From contig JAXMCI010000026.1 of the NCBI GenBank assembly GCA_046349435.1, positions 41,958 through 105,957 of the forward strand: 64,000 nucleotides of DNA, in the 5' to 3' direction. Shown in pieces: positions 52,573 through 60,307 of this stretch. A program made the translations under genes and the position numbers. The DNA is from JAXMCI01 sp046349435. GTDB lineage: Bacteria; Pseudomonadota; Alphaproteobacteria; Dongiales; Dongiaceae. The notes under the pieces were generated by a model. The model worked only from the letters and a program-made list of their open reading frames with translations. It ran no database searches and was not told where the DNA came from. Positions within the stretch are counted from its first letter, which is position 1, and each line of letters begins with the position of its first letter.

Positions 52573-53589
52573 CTAGGGCCGGTCGATCAGGCAGGCCTGC
52601 GGCGCGCCTTCCTTGCCCCCGTCGAACAGCACCAGGACGCGCAGCTGCGATCCCTGCGCGTCGAGCGGCAACAGGGCCTCGGCCTTGAGCTGCGTACCGT
52701 CATCATCGAAGGCGGGCAGGTTGCCGAGCTTCCGCACGCTCTCGCCGGTACCGTCCCAGGCGAAGACCGAATAGGTCCCGCCCCCGTCGGCCGTCGGTCC
52801 CGCCAGCACCAGGAAGCCGCCGCCATAGGCGGCGATGTCGCGCACGCCGCGGCCGGCGCCGAGCGGTAGCAGGCGGAGCGACGGATCGGCATCGCCACCC
52901 GCGAACAGACCCGTCGCCGAGACCGACAGGACCGCGGCGCGTCCGTCCAGCGACGGGCCGCGGAATCCGAACAGCAGGCGGCCGTCGTGGGCCGCGAGCC
53001 CTTCGATCGTCACGCCGTTCTCGTCCAGCGGTTGCTCGGCATAAGGACGGAGCTGCGCCACGCTCCGGATGACGTCGCCCAACCGGGCGGAGATGGCGAG
53101 GGCCCTGCCGCCCTGCACGGGCGCGCCGCTTGCCGGGTCGACGGCGATGCGGACGACCTGGCTGTCGGCGGCGATCCGCGCGGCCACCTTCGGGTCGTCG
53201 GCCGCATCGCCGGCGTGGCGCGGCGAGCCATGTGACCCGGTGACGTAGTAGAAGCCCGCGGCATAGGCGACGCCCTCGCCATCGAGCTCGAGCGGCTTGC
53301 CCTTGTACTGATCGTCGATCAGGGGAATGGTTGCCCCCGCCTCGATCGCGCCATCCTGCAACGTGACCAGCTGCGCGCTCTGGATCTCGTCGTCGATCAC
53401 CAGGCAAGAGCGGGGGAAGCCGCTGTCCCGGAGGCAGGCGATCCCGCTCTGATCGCGCGACTTCTTGTCGTCCTTTCCGAGCAGCTTGCCGTCGACCGGC
53501 CAGGGCTCGCACGACCCGGCCCAGGCGGGGGCGGCCGCCAATGACACCACCAGCCCGGACAGACAGATCGCGCGATGAAATGAAAACAT
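52573..53589 (-). CDS. DUF3616-family secreted protein
   Basis: 338 residues from ATG 53589, chosen over a 14-residue longer frame because GGAAG lies just upstream and a signal peptide (ICLSGLVVSLAAAPAWAG) follows directly. QSGIACLRDSG, CLVIDDEIQSAQLV, LELDGEGVAYAAGFYYVTGSHG match DUF3616, a predicted beta-propeller-like periplasmic family of unknown activity. The ELDGEG and GSHG strings are its best-conserved sites. Confidence 0.85.
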   Translation of the reverse strand: MFSFHRAICLSGLVVSLAAAPAWAGSCEPWPVDGKLLGKDDKKSRDQSGIACLRDSGFPRSCLVIDDEIQSAQLVTLQDGAIEAGATIPLIDDQYKGKPLELDGEGVAYAAGFYYVTGSHGSPRHAGDAADDPKVAARIAADSQVVRIAVDPASGAPVQGGRALAISARLGDVIRSVAQLRPYAEQPLDENGVTIEGLAAHDGRLLFGFRGPSLDGRAAVLSVSATGLFAGGDADPSLRLLPLGAGRGVRDIAAYGGGFLVLAGPTADGGGTYSVFAWDGTGESVRKLGNLPAFDDDGTQLKAEALLPLDAQGSQLRVLVLFDGGKEGAPQACLIDRP

Positions 53590-53840
53590 TGCGCTGCTTC
53601 CATCATTCGAGATTCTAAGGAATATGGTCACCGGCTGCAGAGATCCATATACGCGCAGAGTCTATCGCATGATGATATCACACTATAAAAACCAGTAAGT
53701 CACAAAATAATGAAAAATGTCCTATGGCCTTATCGTGGCGAGGCGCGCTCCTGGCCTGACGCCCTGCCGCCGGGATGCGGGAGCCGGCCGGCCGGCATGG
53801 CCGTGGCGCTATCCCCGCAGGGCGAGATAGTCCCGTAGCC
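53590..53840. other. AT-rich intergenic region between two minus-strand genes
   Basis: Bases 53630-53730 are by far the most AT-rich part of this end of the window (runs such as CACTATAAAAACC, CACAAAATAATGAAAAATG). It presumably contains the promoter of the DUF3616 gene read leftwards; several TATA-like hexamers are present but none pairs with a convincing -35. It may also insulate that gene from the unit read toward it from the right. Confidence 0.5.
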
Positions 53841-54785
53841 CTACGCCCCGAAGGCGTCGCGCATCGCGGCTACCTCGAGCCGCGTCCACTGCCCGTCGGC
53901 GACGACGTGCAGCGTGCTGCCGTTGCCCTGCACCATCTCGGCGCCGTCGATCAGCGGGTGGTGCCAGGCGCCAAGCGGACGCGCCCGGTCGTCCTCCAGC
54001 CGTACCAGCGCCAGCCTGTCCAGCCCGGACCGGTCTTCCGCCCAGCCGCCCGCCAGCAGCACATGGTCGCCATCGACGGCCAGCGCCCGGGCGCCGTGGA
54101 CCTCGTTGCGCCACCAGCGGATCCGGCCCTCCGTGATGCGGACGATCGGGAACTCGGGCTCGATGCAGCACCAGATGCCGTCGCCGCTGACCGTCAGCAG
54201 CCAGCAGCTGAAGACGTTCCAGTGCACGCGGCCCCGGTCGTACTCATCGTTGAAATCCCACCGGACGATACCCTCCGCCTCGAACTGGGCAACGCCTGCC
54301 CAGGAGACAGGCCGCTGCCCGCCGGCGTCTCGATCCAGGGTGGTCCCCTGGTCGTAATAGCCTGCCCAGATGGTGCCGTCCGGGGCGCACCGGACCAGCT
54401 CGAAGTGTCGGCCGATGTCGAACTCGCCGTCGGGCCGACCGTCGGGCGTGAACAGCCGTGCCTTGTCCGTCACCAGCAGCCACCGGCCGTCGGCGAGGCG
54501 ATCGAGTTGCCACCACCAGGCGGGTCCCGGAAGCTCGACGGCAGATGTCTCGGTGCGTCCGTCGAAGACGGAGACCCGGAACCGTTCGATCGCTGGAAGC
54601 GGCCCGACTGCGCCCGGGTTGCCGGCGCGCCGGCGCCTGCGCTCGGCAATCACGTCATGGTCCGCGCGGACCAGTGCCAGCGTGCCGTCCATCAGCACGG
54701 ACCGGTCGATGTCGACCCAGCCCGCGGGCGGCGCGGGCAGCGCGACGGTGGTGCCGGGCAGCGTGCCGCCCTCGCGGAGGATCAT
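53841..54785 (-). CDS. Unrecognised repeat-rich protein coupled to alkB
   Basis: 314 residues from ATG 54785, overlapping the alkB stop (ATGA), so the two are translated together. No signal peptide. Repeating short strands with W and D (WQLDRLADGRWLLVTDKARLF, VRCAPDGTIWAGYYDQG, VRITEGRIRWWRNEVHG, RALAVDGDHVLLAGGW) suggest a cytoplasmic beta-propeller. The family is not recognised and no catalytic site is visible. Linkage to a nucleic-acid demethylase hints at a partner or regulatory role, but that is speculation. Confidence 0.75.
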   Translation of the reverse strand: MILREGGTLPGTTVALPAPPAGWVDIDRSVLMDGTLALVRADHDVIAERRRRRAGNPGAVGPLPAIERFRVSVFDGRTETSAVELPGPAWWWQLDRLADGRWLLVTDKARLFTPDGRPDGEFDIGRHFELVRCAPDGTIWAGYYDQGTTLDRDAGGQRPVSWAGVAQFEAEGIVRWDFNDEYDRGRVHWNVFSCWLLTVSGDGIWCCIEPEFPIVRITEGRIRWWRNEVHGARALAVDGDHVLLAGGWAEDRSGLDRLALVRLEDDRARPLGAWHHPLIDGAEMVQGNGSTLHVVADGQWTRLEVAAMRDAFGA

Positions 54786-55360
54786 GGCGGCCCCCGCCCC
54801 GCGGCGGCCAGGCTGCGGAAGGTGATCGACCAGCGGGTCTCGGCCATCGGGGCGATGCTGTGCTCCCAGCGATGCCGGGCCTCGCCGGCGAGGTGGTAGA
54901 GCGAGCGCGGCGCCAGCGCCGCCGTGGCGCGGTCGAAGCCGCCCTCGCGGCGGCGGCGCAGCCGCAGGGTGGCCGGGGCGCCGAGCGAGAGGCCCAGCAC
55001 GTGCTCGAAGACCGGCCGGTCGCGGTGCCAGCCGATGCCGGCGCCGGCGTCGTAGCGGATCAGCAGCACGTGCACGAGGTCGGCCGGATCGAGCGCCGCG
55101 AAGCGCGCCGCTCGGGCCCGCACCGGCGCCAGCCAGGCCGGGATCGGCACGGCCGGGCGGAAGCTCGCATCCTGGAAGTCGTAGTGCCAGCCGAAGGAGG
55201 CGGTGAGCCGGCGGCCGGTCCAGCCGTGGAACTGGAACGGCGTGAGCTCGACGCCGTCGATGGCGGCGATCAGCGACCGCTCCTCGTCCGGCGTGACGAA
55301 CGCCGCCGCCTGGGAGAGGCCGGGCAGGATGGGAGCCGCGAAGAGGTCGGTCTGCATCAT
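54782..55360 (-). CDS. alkB: Alpha-ketoglutarate-dependent dioxygenase AlkB
   Basis: 192 residues. Iron ligands H112 and D114 in GIGWHRDRPVFEH, distal H167 in RHRWEHSI, 2-oxoglutarate-binding R176 and R182 in TRWSITFR. LIRYDAGAGIGWHRD is the AlkB-family core. It removes alkyl lesions from DNA or RNA bases by oxidation. ATGs at 55360 and 55357 are both possible starts. Divergent from the methyltransferase gene at 55441 across an 80-base gap. Confidence 0.92.
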   Translation of the reverse strand: MMQTDLFAAPILPGLSQAAAFVTPDEERSLIAAIDGVELTPFQFHGWTGRRLTASFGWHYDFQDASFRPAVPIPAWLAPVRARAARFAALDPADLVHVLLIRYDAGAGIGWHRDRPVFEHVLGLSLGAPATLRLRRRREGGFDRATAALAPRSLYHLAGEARHRWEHSIAPMAETRWSITFRSLAAAGRGPP

Positions 55361-55440
55361 GGCGGATCATCGTCAGCGGCCACGCTTGCTGCCGCTGATC
55401 GTCCACGCAGAGATGGCACCGGCTTGCCAGGAGGACAACG

Positions 55441-56112
55441 CTGGCGCGCGCCGCGGCCCTGCTTCTCTGCCTCGTCGCGCTGGCGCCGCTCGGCGCGCCC
55501 CGCGCCGAGACGGCCACGCCGGACTACGCCGCCATCGTCGCGGCGCCGGATCGCAGCGACGCCGACCGGCAGAACGATGCGCGCCGGGCGGCGGTCAAGC
55601 TGCTCGCCTTCACCGGCGTGCGGCCGGGCTGGCGGGTGGTCGACATGGCGGCCGGCGCCGGCTACAGCACCGAGCTGATGGCCCGCGGCGCGGCGCCCGG
55701 CGGCACGGTCTACGCCCAGAACCCGCCGGACCTGCGGCGGCAGGCCAAGGAGGCCTTCGCCCCCCGCCTGCAGCGCCCGGCGATGAAGGACGTCGTCACC
55801 GAGCAGCGGCCGTTCGACGATCCGCTGCCGGTCGACCGCGCGAAGATGAATCGCGCGATGCTGGCGGCCCTGGAGCCGGGCGGCGTCCCGGTGGTCGCCG
55901 ACTACGCCGCCAAGCCCGGGGCGCCGATCGGCACCGGCAAGACCTACCATCGGCTCGACGAGGCGATCGAGAAGCAGGAGATCGAGGCGGCGGGGTTCAA
56001 GCTGGTCGAGGAGGGCACCTTCCTGCGCAATCCCGACGACCCGCACGACATGCCGGTGTTCAAGCCGAAGATCCCGATCGACATCTACGTGCGGAAGTTC
56101 CAGAAGCCCTGA
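55441..56112 (+). CDS. Secreted/periplasmic SAM-methyltransferase-like protein (COG4798 type), CTG start
   Basis: 223 residues. No ATG, GTG or TTG lies in frame between the upstream stop (55396) and 55618, yet a perfect AGGAGG (55429-55434) sits 6 bases before CTG 55441, and a signal peptide (ARAAALLLCLVALAPLGAPRAE) and the conserved family N-terminus (DYAAIVAAPDRSDADRQNDARR) follow. CTG is therefore the likely start. The core has WRVVDMAAGAGYSTELMA as SAM motif and NPDDPHDMPVFKPKI near the end, both typical of this predicted methyltransferase family. Confidence 0.8.
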   Translation: MARAAALLLCLVALAPLGAPRAETATPDYAAIVAAPDRSDADRQNDARRAAVKLLAFTGVRPGWRVVDMAAGAGYSTELMARGAAPGGTVYAQNPPDLRRQAKEAFAPRLQRPAMKDVVTEQRPFDDPLPVDRAKMNRAMLAALEPGGVPVVADYAAKPGAPIGTGKTYHRLDEAIEKQEIEAAGFKLVEEGTFLRNPDDPHDMPVFKPKIPIDIYVRKFQKP

Positions 56113-56124
56113 GGCGGCTCAGGG
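56107..56124. terminator. Hairpin spanning both stop codons of a convergent pair
   Basis: CCCTGAG (56107-56113), loop GCGG, CTCAGGG (56118-56124): perfect 7-bp stem with a 4-base loop, containing TGA of the plus-strand gene and TCA of the minus-strand gene, the same design as at 6626-6643. Confidence 0.5.
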
Positions 56125-56907
56125 CAGATCCAGCCAGTCCTCGATCCGGGCCAGCTCCGGCCGGAAATAGACGATCGGCCGCCCCGCCGCCGGCTCGGCG
56201 CCGCCGCGCCACGGCGCCATGCCGTGCAGCAGCAGCCGGTGGCAGAGATAGGTCTCGCCCGGCGCGGTGGTGACCTCGACGCGCGGGCAGCGCGCGAAGG
56301 CCTCGCGGCGGGCGGCATGGTAGATCTCGGTCAGGTCGACCTCCGGCCAGCGCGCCGGCGCGATGCCGGCCAGCGCCCGGCCGAGCGCCTCGCGCATGAC
56401 CAGGTGCGAGCCTTCCCACAGCACGAATGGCGCCATGCCGGCATCGACCGCGACCAGCGGGATGCCGAGCAGGAAGGCGTGCGGCTCGCGCAGGAAGCGG
56501 CGCCGCGGCGGCGGACCCTCGCCGGACAGCCCGTCGACATGGGCCGCGTCGCGGACGAGGCGATAGCGGAACGGCCCCTCGGGCTCGCCCGGCACCGGCC
56601 GGGGATAGCCGGGGAAGCAGACCGAGAGCTGCGCGCGGTCCCAGGGCGGCCGCGCCGCGCCGAGATGCCGGTCGAGGAAGTCGACCGCCGGCCCGGCGAG
56701 CGGCGGCCCGCCGGGCACCGCTCCGGCCGCGTCGTTGGGCAGCGCATGGACGCCGACGAACCAGCTGTCGCCGTGCCGCCACCAGCCGGCGTGGGCGGGG
56801 TTGGCGAGCGCTGCCGCGGCGGCCGGCCGCGCCGCCGCGATCCAGTCCGCCACCGCGGGCGTGGCGGGAAAGCGCAGCCAGCCGCGGGTCAGGAAGGTGG
56901 TGGTCAT
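56119..56907 (-). CDS. PhyH-like Fe(II)/2-oxoglutarate dioxygenase
   Basis: 262 residues. The facial triad is suggested by H123 and D125 (AAHVDGLSG) and a distal His in TYLCHRLLLHGMAPW (H223 or H228), followed by an Arg that could bind 2-oxoglutarate. PFVLWEGSH and GETYLCHR are frequent in phytanoyl-CoA dioxygenase relatives of small-molecule metabolism. Substrate unknown. The gene is convergent with the methyltransferase and ends inside a shared hairpin. Confidence 0.8.
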   Translation of the reverse strand: MTTTFLTRGWLRFPATPAVADWIAAARPAAAAALANPAHAGWWRHGDSWFVGVHALPNDAAGAVPGGPPLAGPAVDFLDRHLGAARPPWDRAQLSVCFPGYPRPVPGEPEGPFRYRLVRDAAHVDGLSGEGPPPRRRFLREPHAFLLGIPLVAVDAGMAPFVLWEGSHLVMREALGRALAGIAPARWPEVDLTEIYHAARREAFARCPRVEVTTAPGETYLCHRLLLHGMAPWRGGAEPAAGRPIVYFRPELARIEDWLDLP

Positions 56908-57229
56908 GGCTTCGGCCTCGGCGATGTCGCCGGGTCAGAGTGTCACGACGGCGCGCCCGGTCCAAAGGCCGGGGCCGGCCGGCCTCGCGTCGGTCGGGAA
57001 CTGGGGCCTGAAGTACCGCTCCCATTACTGGATCCGCCGCGACCGCGTCGTCAGGGCTGACCATATGTCGCAGGAGGGCATCAGGCGCGGCAGGGCTCGC
57101 GATCGGACCGCCCGAGACGCCTACTATTCGCGTGTCAACATGGTGCCCAATTCAATTGATGAGGGCAAGCTCGCGGTTGCTTCGGGCAGCACCTGTTCCT
57201 CGTCTCTGGCAACTGATGACTGGTCAGGG
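56908..57229. other. Intergenic region with composition change
   Basis: 322 bases upstream of the PhyH-like gene and downstream of the Fic gene. From about 57110 the sequence becomes visibly less G+C-rich (for example CCAATTCAATTGATGAGG), in step with the Fic gene, marking a likely boundary of acquired DNA. No gene or repeat was recognised. Confidence 0.5.
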
Positions 57230-58714
57230 TCATCGGCTGTCAGGTATCCGCAAGCGGATACCTTGCTCCTCCGCCTCGTTGCTGTCCATGAAGGCGTGAG
57301 CAGCTCTTAGATCGCGCTCGGCCCGTTGGAAGTCCGTCCAATCCACGGCGAGGGTGAAGCGCTGGGCGAAGTCGAGCATGCGGACGAGCGGCTCCGGGCT
57401 GGTGCGGTTGGTCGCCGCCTTGAGGGCACTCAGGTAGTTGTTGCGATAGAGGGTCGGGATGACGATCCGCTGCTCGCCGGCCGCGACAAGCTCAGCATTC
57501 ATCATGATGCGGGCGATGCGCCCATTGCCGTCGGCGAAGGGGTGGACTTCGGCGACGAGGAACATCATGAAGACGGCCCGCTGGAATGGCGTGAGAAGAG
57601 AGCGGTAGACCTTGAACCCCTGATCTAGGGTGCCACGCGCGAGGTCTGGGGCAACGAAAATCGTGGCACCTGCGCGATTGGCCTCGGCCTTGTACTGGCC
57701 AGGACCCTTGTCGGGGCGCGCTTCCATGATCCTGGCGTGCCGGTGCTTGAGGAGGCGCTCGAACTCGGCGAGCGTCTCGGGCGTGCGGGACATCTCGGCC
57801 TGGTCGGCAACGATGCGGTAGGTGCCGAGGATGTCATGCGCATCCTGCGGGCGCGCGCTCGGGATGCGGTTCTCGAAGACGATGGCGGCAGCTTGGTCGA
57901 CCGGAAATTCTGTGCCCTCGATGAAGTTCGAGAAATATGCTTCGAAGAAGGGGAGCGTGGTGCCATCGCTCGACGCAGCGAGGCGGGTCTGGGGTGGCGT
58001 ACGATGCAGCTCGGCGCGCAAGGCTTCGAACAGCTCGACGCGCGTGGGATCGAAGGGCATGCCGCGGCGGCGCGCCTTCGCGACAGGCGTCTGGAGATTG
58101 TCGGGTTGAGTATTGAGGAGTGCGCCTATGGTCTGGTTGAGGGCGGTGAACTCCTTCTCGCGGCCGAGAGCGGGCGCCAAGCGACGCGCCTCGTCTCTCA
58201 GCCGGTTCAATTCGTCCTCGCCCGACCGGCGCAGAAGGGTTTCAAGATAGGTCTCGATCTCCTTGCGCGAGAAGGTACGTGCGACGAGCCCTCGGCTGCG
58301 GCTAGGGGCGAAATTGTCCAGCAGCGCGCGCGCCGGCGAGGACAATCGGAGCACGCCCATAAAAGGGATATCGGTCGGCTGCGCCGGCACGCCTCGACGC
58401 GGCCGCAACGTGAAGCCCGGGAGCGCGACATCGCTTTGGGCCTTTTGAGAGACGAGGAGGACCGATCCGTCCTTTGAAGGTGCTCCCTCAAGCGCTGTGC
58501 GGTCGGCTATAAGCGCATCCGGAAAATAGCCGGCGACGATCGGCCAGAGATTGCGGCGCGTGATCGCCTCGGGTGCCCCGGTGAGGTCGCGGGTATAGAG
58601 TCGCGAGGCCAACTTGCGGAGCTTACCGGCACGAACGGCCTTCGAAGCCAGCTTCGTGGTTTCGGTCGTCGAGACGAAGGTCTCTGGGAATTCCTCGCGT
58701 GATTTTCTGGCCAC
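57230..58714 (-). CDS. AbiEi-like winged-helix/Fic AMP-transferase fusion
   Basis: 494 residues. Residues ~15-190 (KAVRAGKLRKLASRLYTRDL, ITRRNLWPIVAGYFPDALIADRTALEG, LSSPARALLDN) resemble the AbiEi-type antitoxin/transcriptional regulator region. A linker with LRDEARRLAPALG leads to a Fic domain: core HPFADGNGRIAR (391-402) with all catalytic residues, and an inhibitory helix SNFIEG (262-267, the S/TxxxE motif) before it, so activity is self-restrained (class II-like). Fic enzymes usually add AMP to target proteins. Codon use is less G+C-biased than neighbours, indicating acquisition. The N-terminal part may bind its own promoter. Confidence 0.9.
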   Translation of the reverse strand: MARKSREEFPETFVSTTETTKLASKAVRAGKLRKLASRLYTRDLTGAPEAITRRNLWPIVAGYFPDALIADRTALEGAPSKDGSVLLVSQKAQSDVALPGFTLRPRRGVPAQPTDIPFMGVLRLSSPARALLDNFAPSRSRGLVARTFSRKEIETYLETLLRRSGEDELNRLRDEARRLAPALGREKEFTALNQTIGALLNTQPDNLQTPVAKARRRGMPFDPTRVELFEALRAELHRTPPQTRLAASSDGTTLPFFEAYFSNFIEGTEFPVDQAAAIVFENRIPSARPQDAHDILGTYRIVADQAEMSRTPETLAEFERLLKHRHARIMEARPDKGPGQYKAEANRAGATIFVAPDLARGTLDQGFKVYRSLLTPFQRAVFMMFLVAEVHPFADGNGRIARIMMNAELVAAGEQRIVIPTLYRNNYLSALKAATNRTSPEPLVRMLDFAQRFTLAVDWTDFQRAERDLRAAHAFMDSNEAEEQGIRLRIPDSR

Positions 58715-58737
58715 TAACGCTCCTGCTGGACAGGAAA

Positions 58738-58781
58738 GGCGACTTTTCTCCTCATATCGCCTAGCAGACGACGACTTTTTT
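58738..58781 (-). promoter_or_regulatory. Direct repeats upstream of the AbiEi-Fic gene (candidate operator)
   Basis: GGCGACTTTT (58738-58747) and GACGACTTTT (58770-58779) are direct repeats 32 bases apart, close to three helical turns, 24 and 56 bases ahead of the start codon. Read on the coding strand they are AAAAGTCGYC. Paired sites in this place suit autorepression by the AbiEi-like domain. Confidence 0.6.
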
Positions 58782-58879
58782 GGCTATAAGGAAGACAATT
58801 GGGGATTGGCAGTCTTTCGGCTTGCCCTCCTACAGATACACGAAATCCAGGCTGTCCCGGAGCGTGGCACGTTCCGGTC

Positions 58880-59113
58880 GTGACGCTGCGCCGCTACCAG
58901 CGCGGGGCGGAGAGGGCGCTGGCTGACGCCCTTCTCGCGGATCCTGAAGCCGTGGCGGTGATCCGCGCCAGCATCCCCGGCCGCCGCCTGGCGGAGATCG
59001 TCGACATCCGTGCCCCGGGGCGGTGGGACGTCCCGAGCGACAGGATATCCGTCCTCAGCCGGCATCTGCGCGGCGCGGTGGCGGTGATTGCGCGCAGGAC
59101 GGCGGCCCCGTAG
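58880..59113 (+). CDS. Small hypothetical protein
   Basis: 77 residues from GTG 58880; ATG 58799 gives a longer version that begins inside the lower-G+C promoter DNA and is less likely. The translation (ADALLADPEAVAVIRASIPGRRLAEIVDIRA) is helical-looking with good third-position G+C, and its stop codon forms the left arm of a hairpin with the stop of the convergent TPR gene. No family recognised. It could still be a non-coding frame. Confidence 0.45.
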   Translation: MTLRRYQRGAERALADALLADPEAVAVIRASIPGRRLAEIVDIRAPGRWDVPSDRISVLSRHLRGAVAVIARRTAAP

Positions 59114-59127
59114 CGTTCCGCGCTGCC

Positions 59128-60183
59128 CTACGGCGTCGCCAGATCGCGCAGGTAGTCCTCTGCGCCGGGGTGCATGTCCAAGGTTGCGTCGCCTCGCGCC
59201 GCGGCCGCGTCCGGGGGGGCCTTGCCGAGCGGGTCGTCTCTCTCGGTCGCTTGGGCGGTCGCGCGGCCTTCGACCGCCTCGATCCGCAACACTGCGCGAG
59301 CGGCGATCGGATCGGAATGGTCCCCCTGGCCGGCCGCCCGGTCGGTTGTCGTCAGCGCCGCCAGCACGAGAGCCCGGCTGTCCCGGGCCGCCGGGGTCAC
59401 GGAACCGTCGGCGGAGGAATGCGGAGCCGCGAGGGCAGAGGCCCCGGCAGCCCGGCCGGGCGCCATGGCAGGCGACCCGGTATCGCCCGGCGGGACCGCG
59501 CTCGCCGGCTGCCGGCGCAGCGCCGCCAGCTCGGTCGCCAGCGCGCTCGCCGCGTCATCGATCCCGTCATTGGCGATGTCGCGGTAGTCCTCGGAATCGG
59601 CATCGCGGGGCAGCAGGGCGAGGGCGGCCTTGTAGTCGGCGATGGCGGGTCGCCAGTCGCCCCGCCTGGCATGCGCCGTCCCGCGATGGATCAGCGCCGC
59701 CACATAGGCCGGCGCGATCCGCAGCGCCGCATCGTAGTCGTCGATCGCCCGGTCGAGCTCGCCCAGCGCGGCACGGGCGAGCCCGCGGGCGTTGAAGGCC
59801 TGGGCGAATGCCGGCTGCAGCGCCAGCGCGGCATCGAGCTCGGGAATCGCGGTCTTCGCGTCGCCGGTGGCCCAGAGCACCAGCCCGCGGCCGAGATGCG
59901 CGTCCGGCAGATCGGGGGCGAGACGCAGGGCCGCCTCGAAATCCGCGCGCGCCCGGCCGAGGTCGCCGGCCTCGCCGAGCGCGAAGCCGCGCTGGATCAG
60001 CGCCCAGCCGGTGGGCCGGCCGACCGTCTCGCCGTCGGCGATCAGCGCGCTGCAGGCCTCGGCGCGGACCTGGGCCAGCGCATCGTCGTTGGCGCAGCCG
60101 CGCAGGGCGGGGTCGTCCGCACGCGCCGCCCCGCCGCAGGCCGCCGCCGCACAAAGCACGAGGATGGACGACCGCAGCCGCAA
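59128..60183 (-). CDS. Secreted TPR protein
   Basis: 351 residues from a TTG start (GGGGAG upstream). Signal peptide with ILVLCAAAACGGAARA; the AAC-G could be a weak lipobox. Four TPR repeats (AGDLGRARADFEAALRLAPD, GDAKTAIPELDAALALQPA, LGELDRAIDDYDAALRIAP, GDWRPAIADYKAALALLP) are followed by an Ala/Asp-rich tail of ~130 residues without recognisable fold. Likely a periplasmic scaffolding protein; the partner is unknown. Confidence 0.83.
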   Translation of the reverse strand: MRLRSSILVLCAAAACGGAARADDPALRGCANDDALAQVRAEACSALIADGETVGRPTGWALIQRGFALGEAGDLGRARADFEAALRLAPDLPDAHLGRGLVLWATGDAKTAIPELDAALALQPAFAQAFNARGLARAALGELDRAIDDYDAALRIAPAYVAALIHRGTAHARRGDWRPAIADYKAALALLPRDADSEDYRDIANDGIDDAASALATELAALRRQPASAVPPGDTGSPAMAPGRAAGASALAAPHSSADGSVTPAARDSRALVLAALTTTDRAAGQGDHSDPIAARAVLRIEAVEGRATAQATERDDPLGKAPPDAAAARGDATLDMHPGAEDYLRDLATP

Positions 60184-60307
60184 ACTGCCGCACTCCCCTG
60201 CGCCGTTCCCACCGACGATGGCGGCGCCGCGCGCATTTTCGCGCGCCGGCGGCCGGCTGGCAATCGGCGATGGCGCCGCGCCGGCCGGCGCTCGAGCAAC
60301 GCCGTCG

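Noticed and set aside
57230..58714. Prophage or insertion-sequence origin for the Fic island
   Set aside because: No transposase, integrase, terminal inverted repeats or target duplications are visible on either side.
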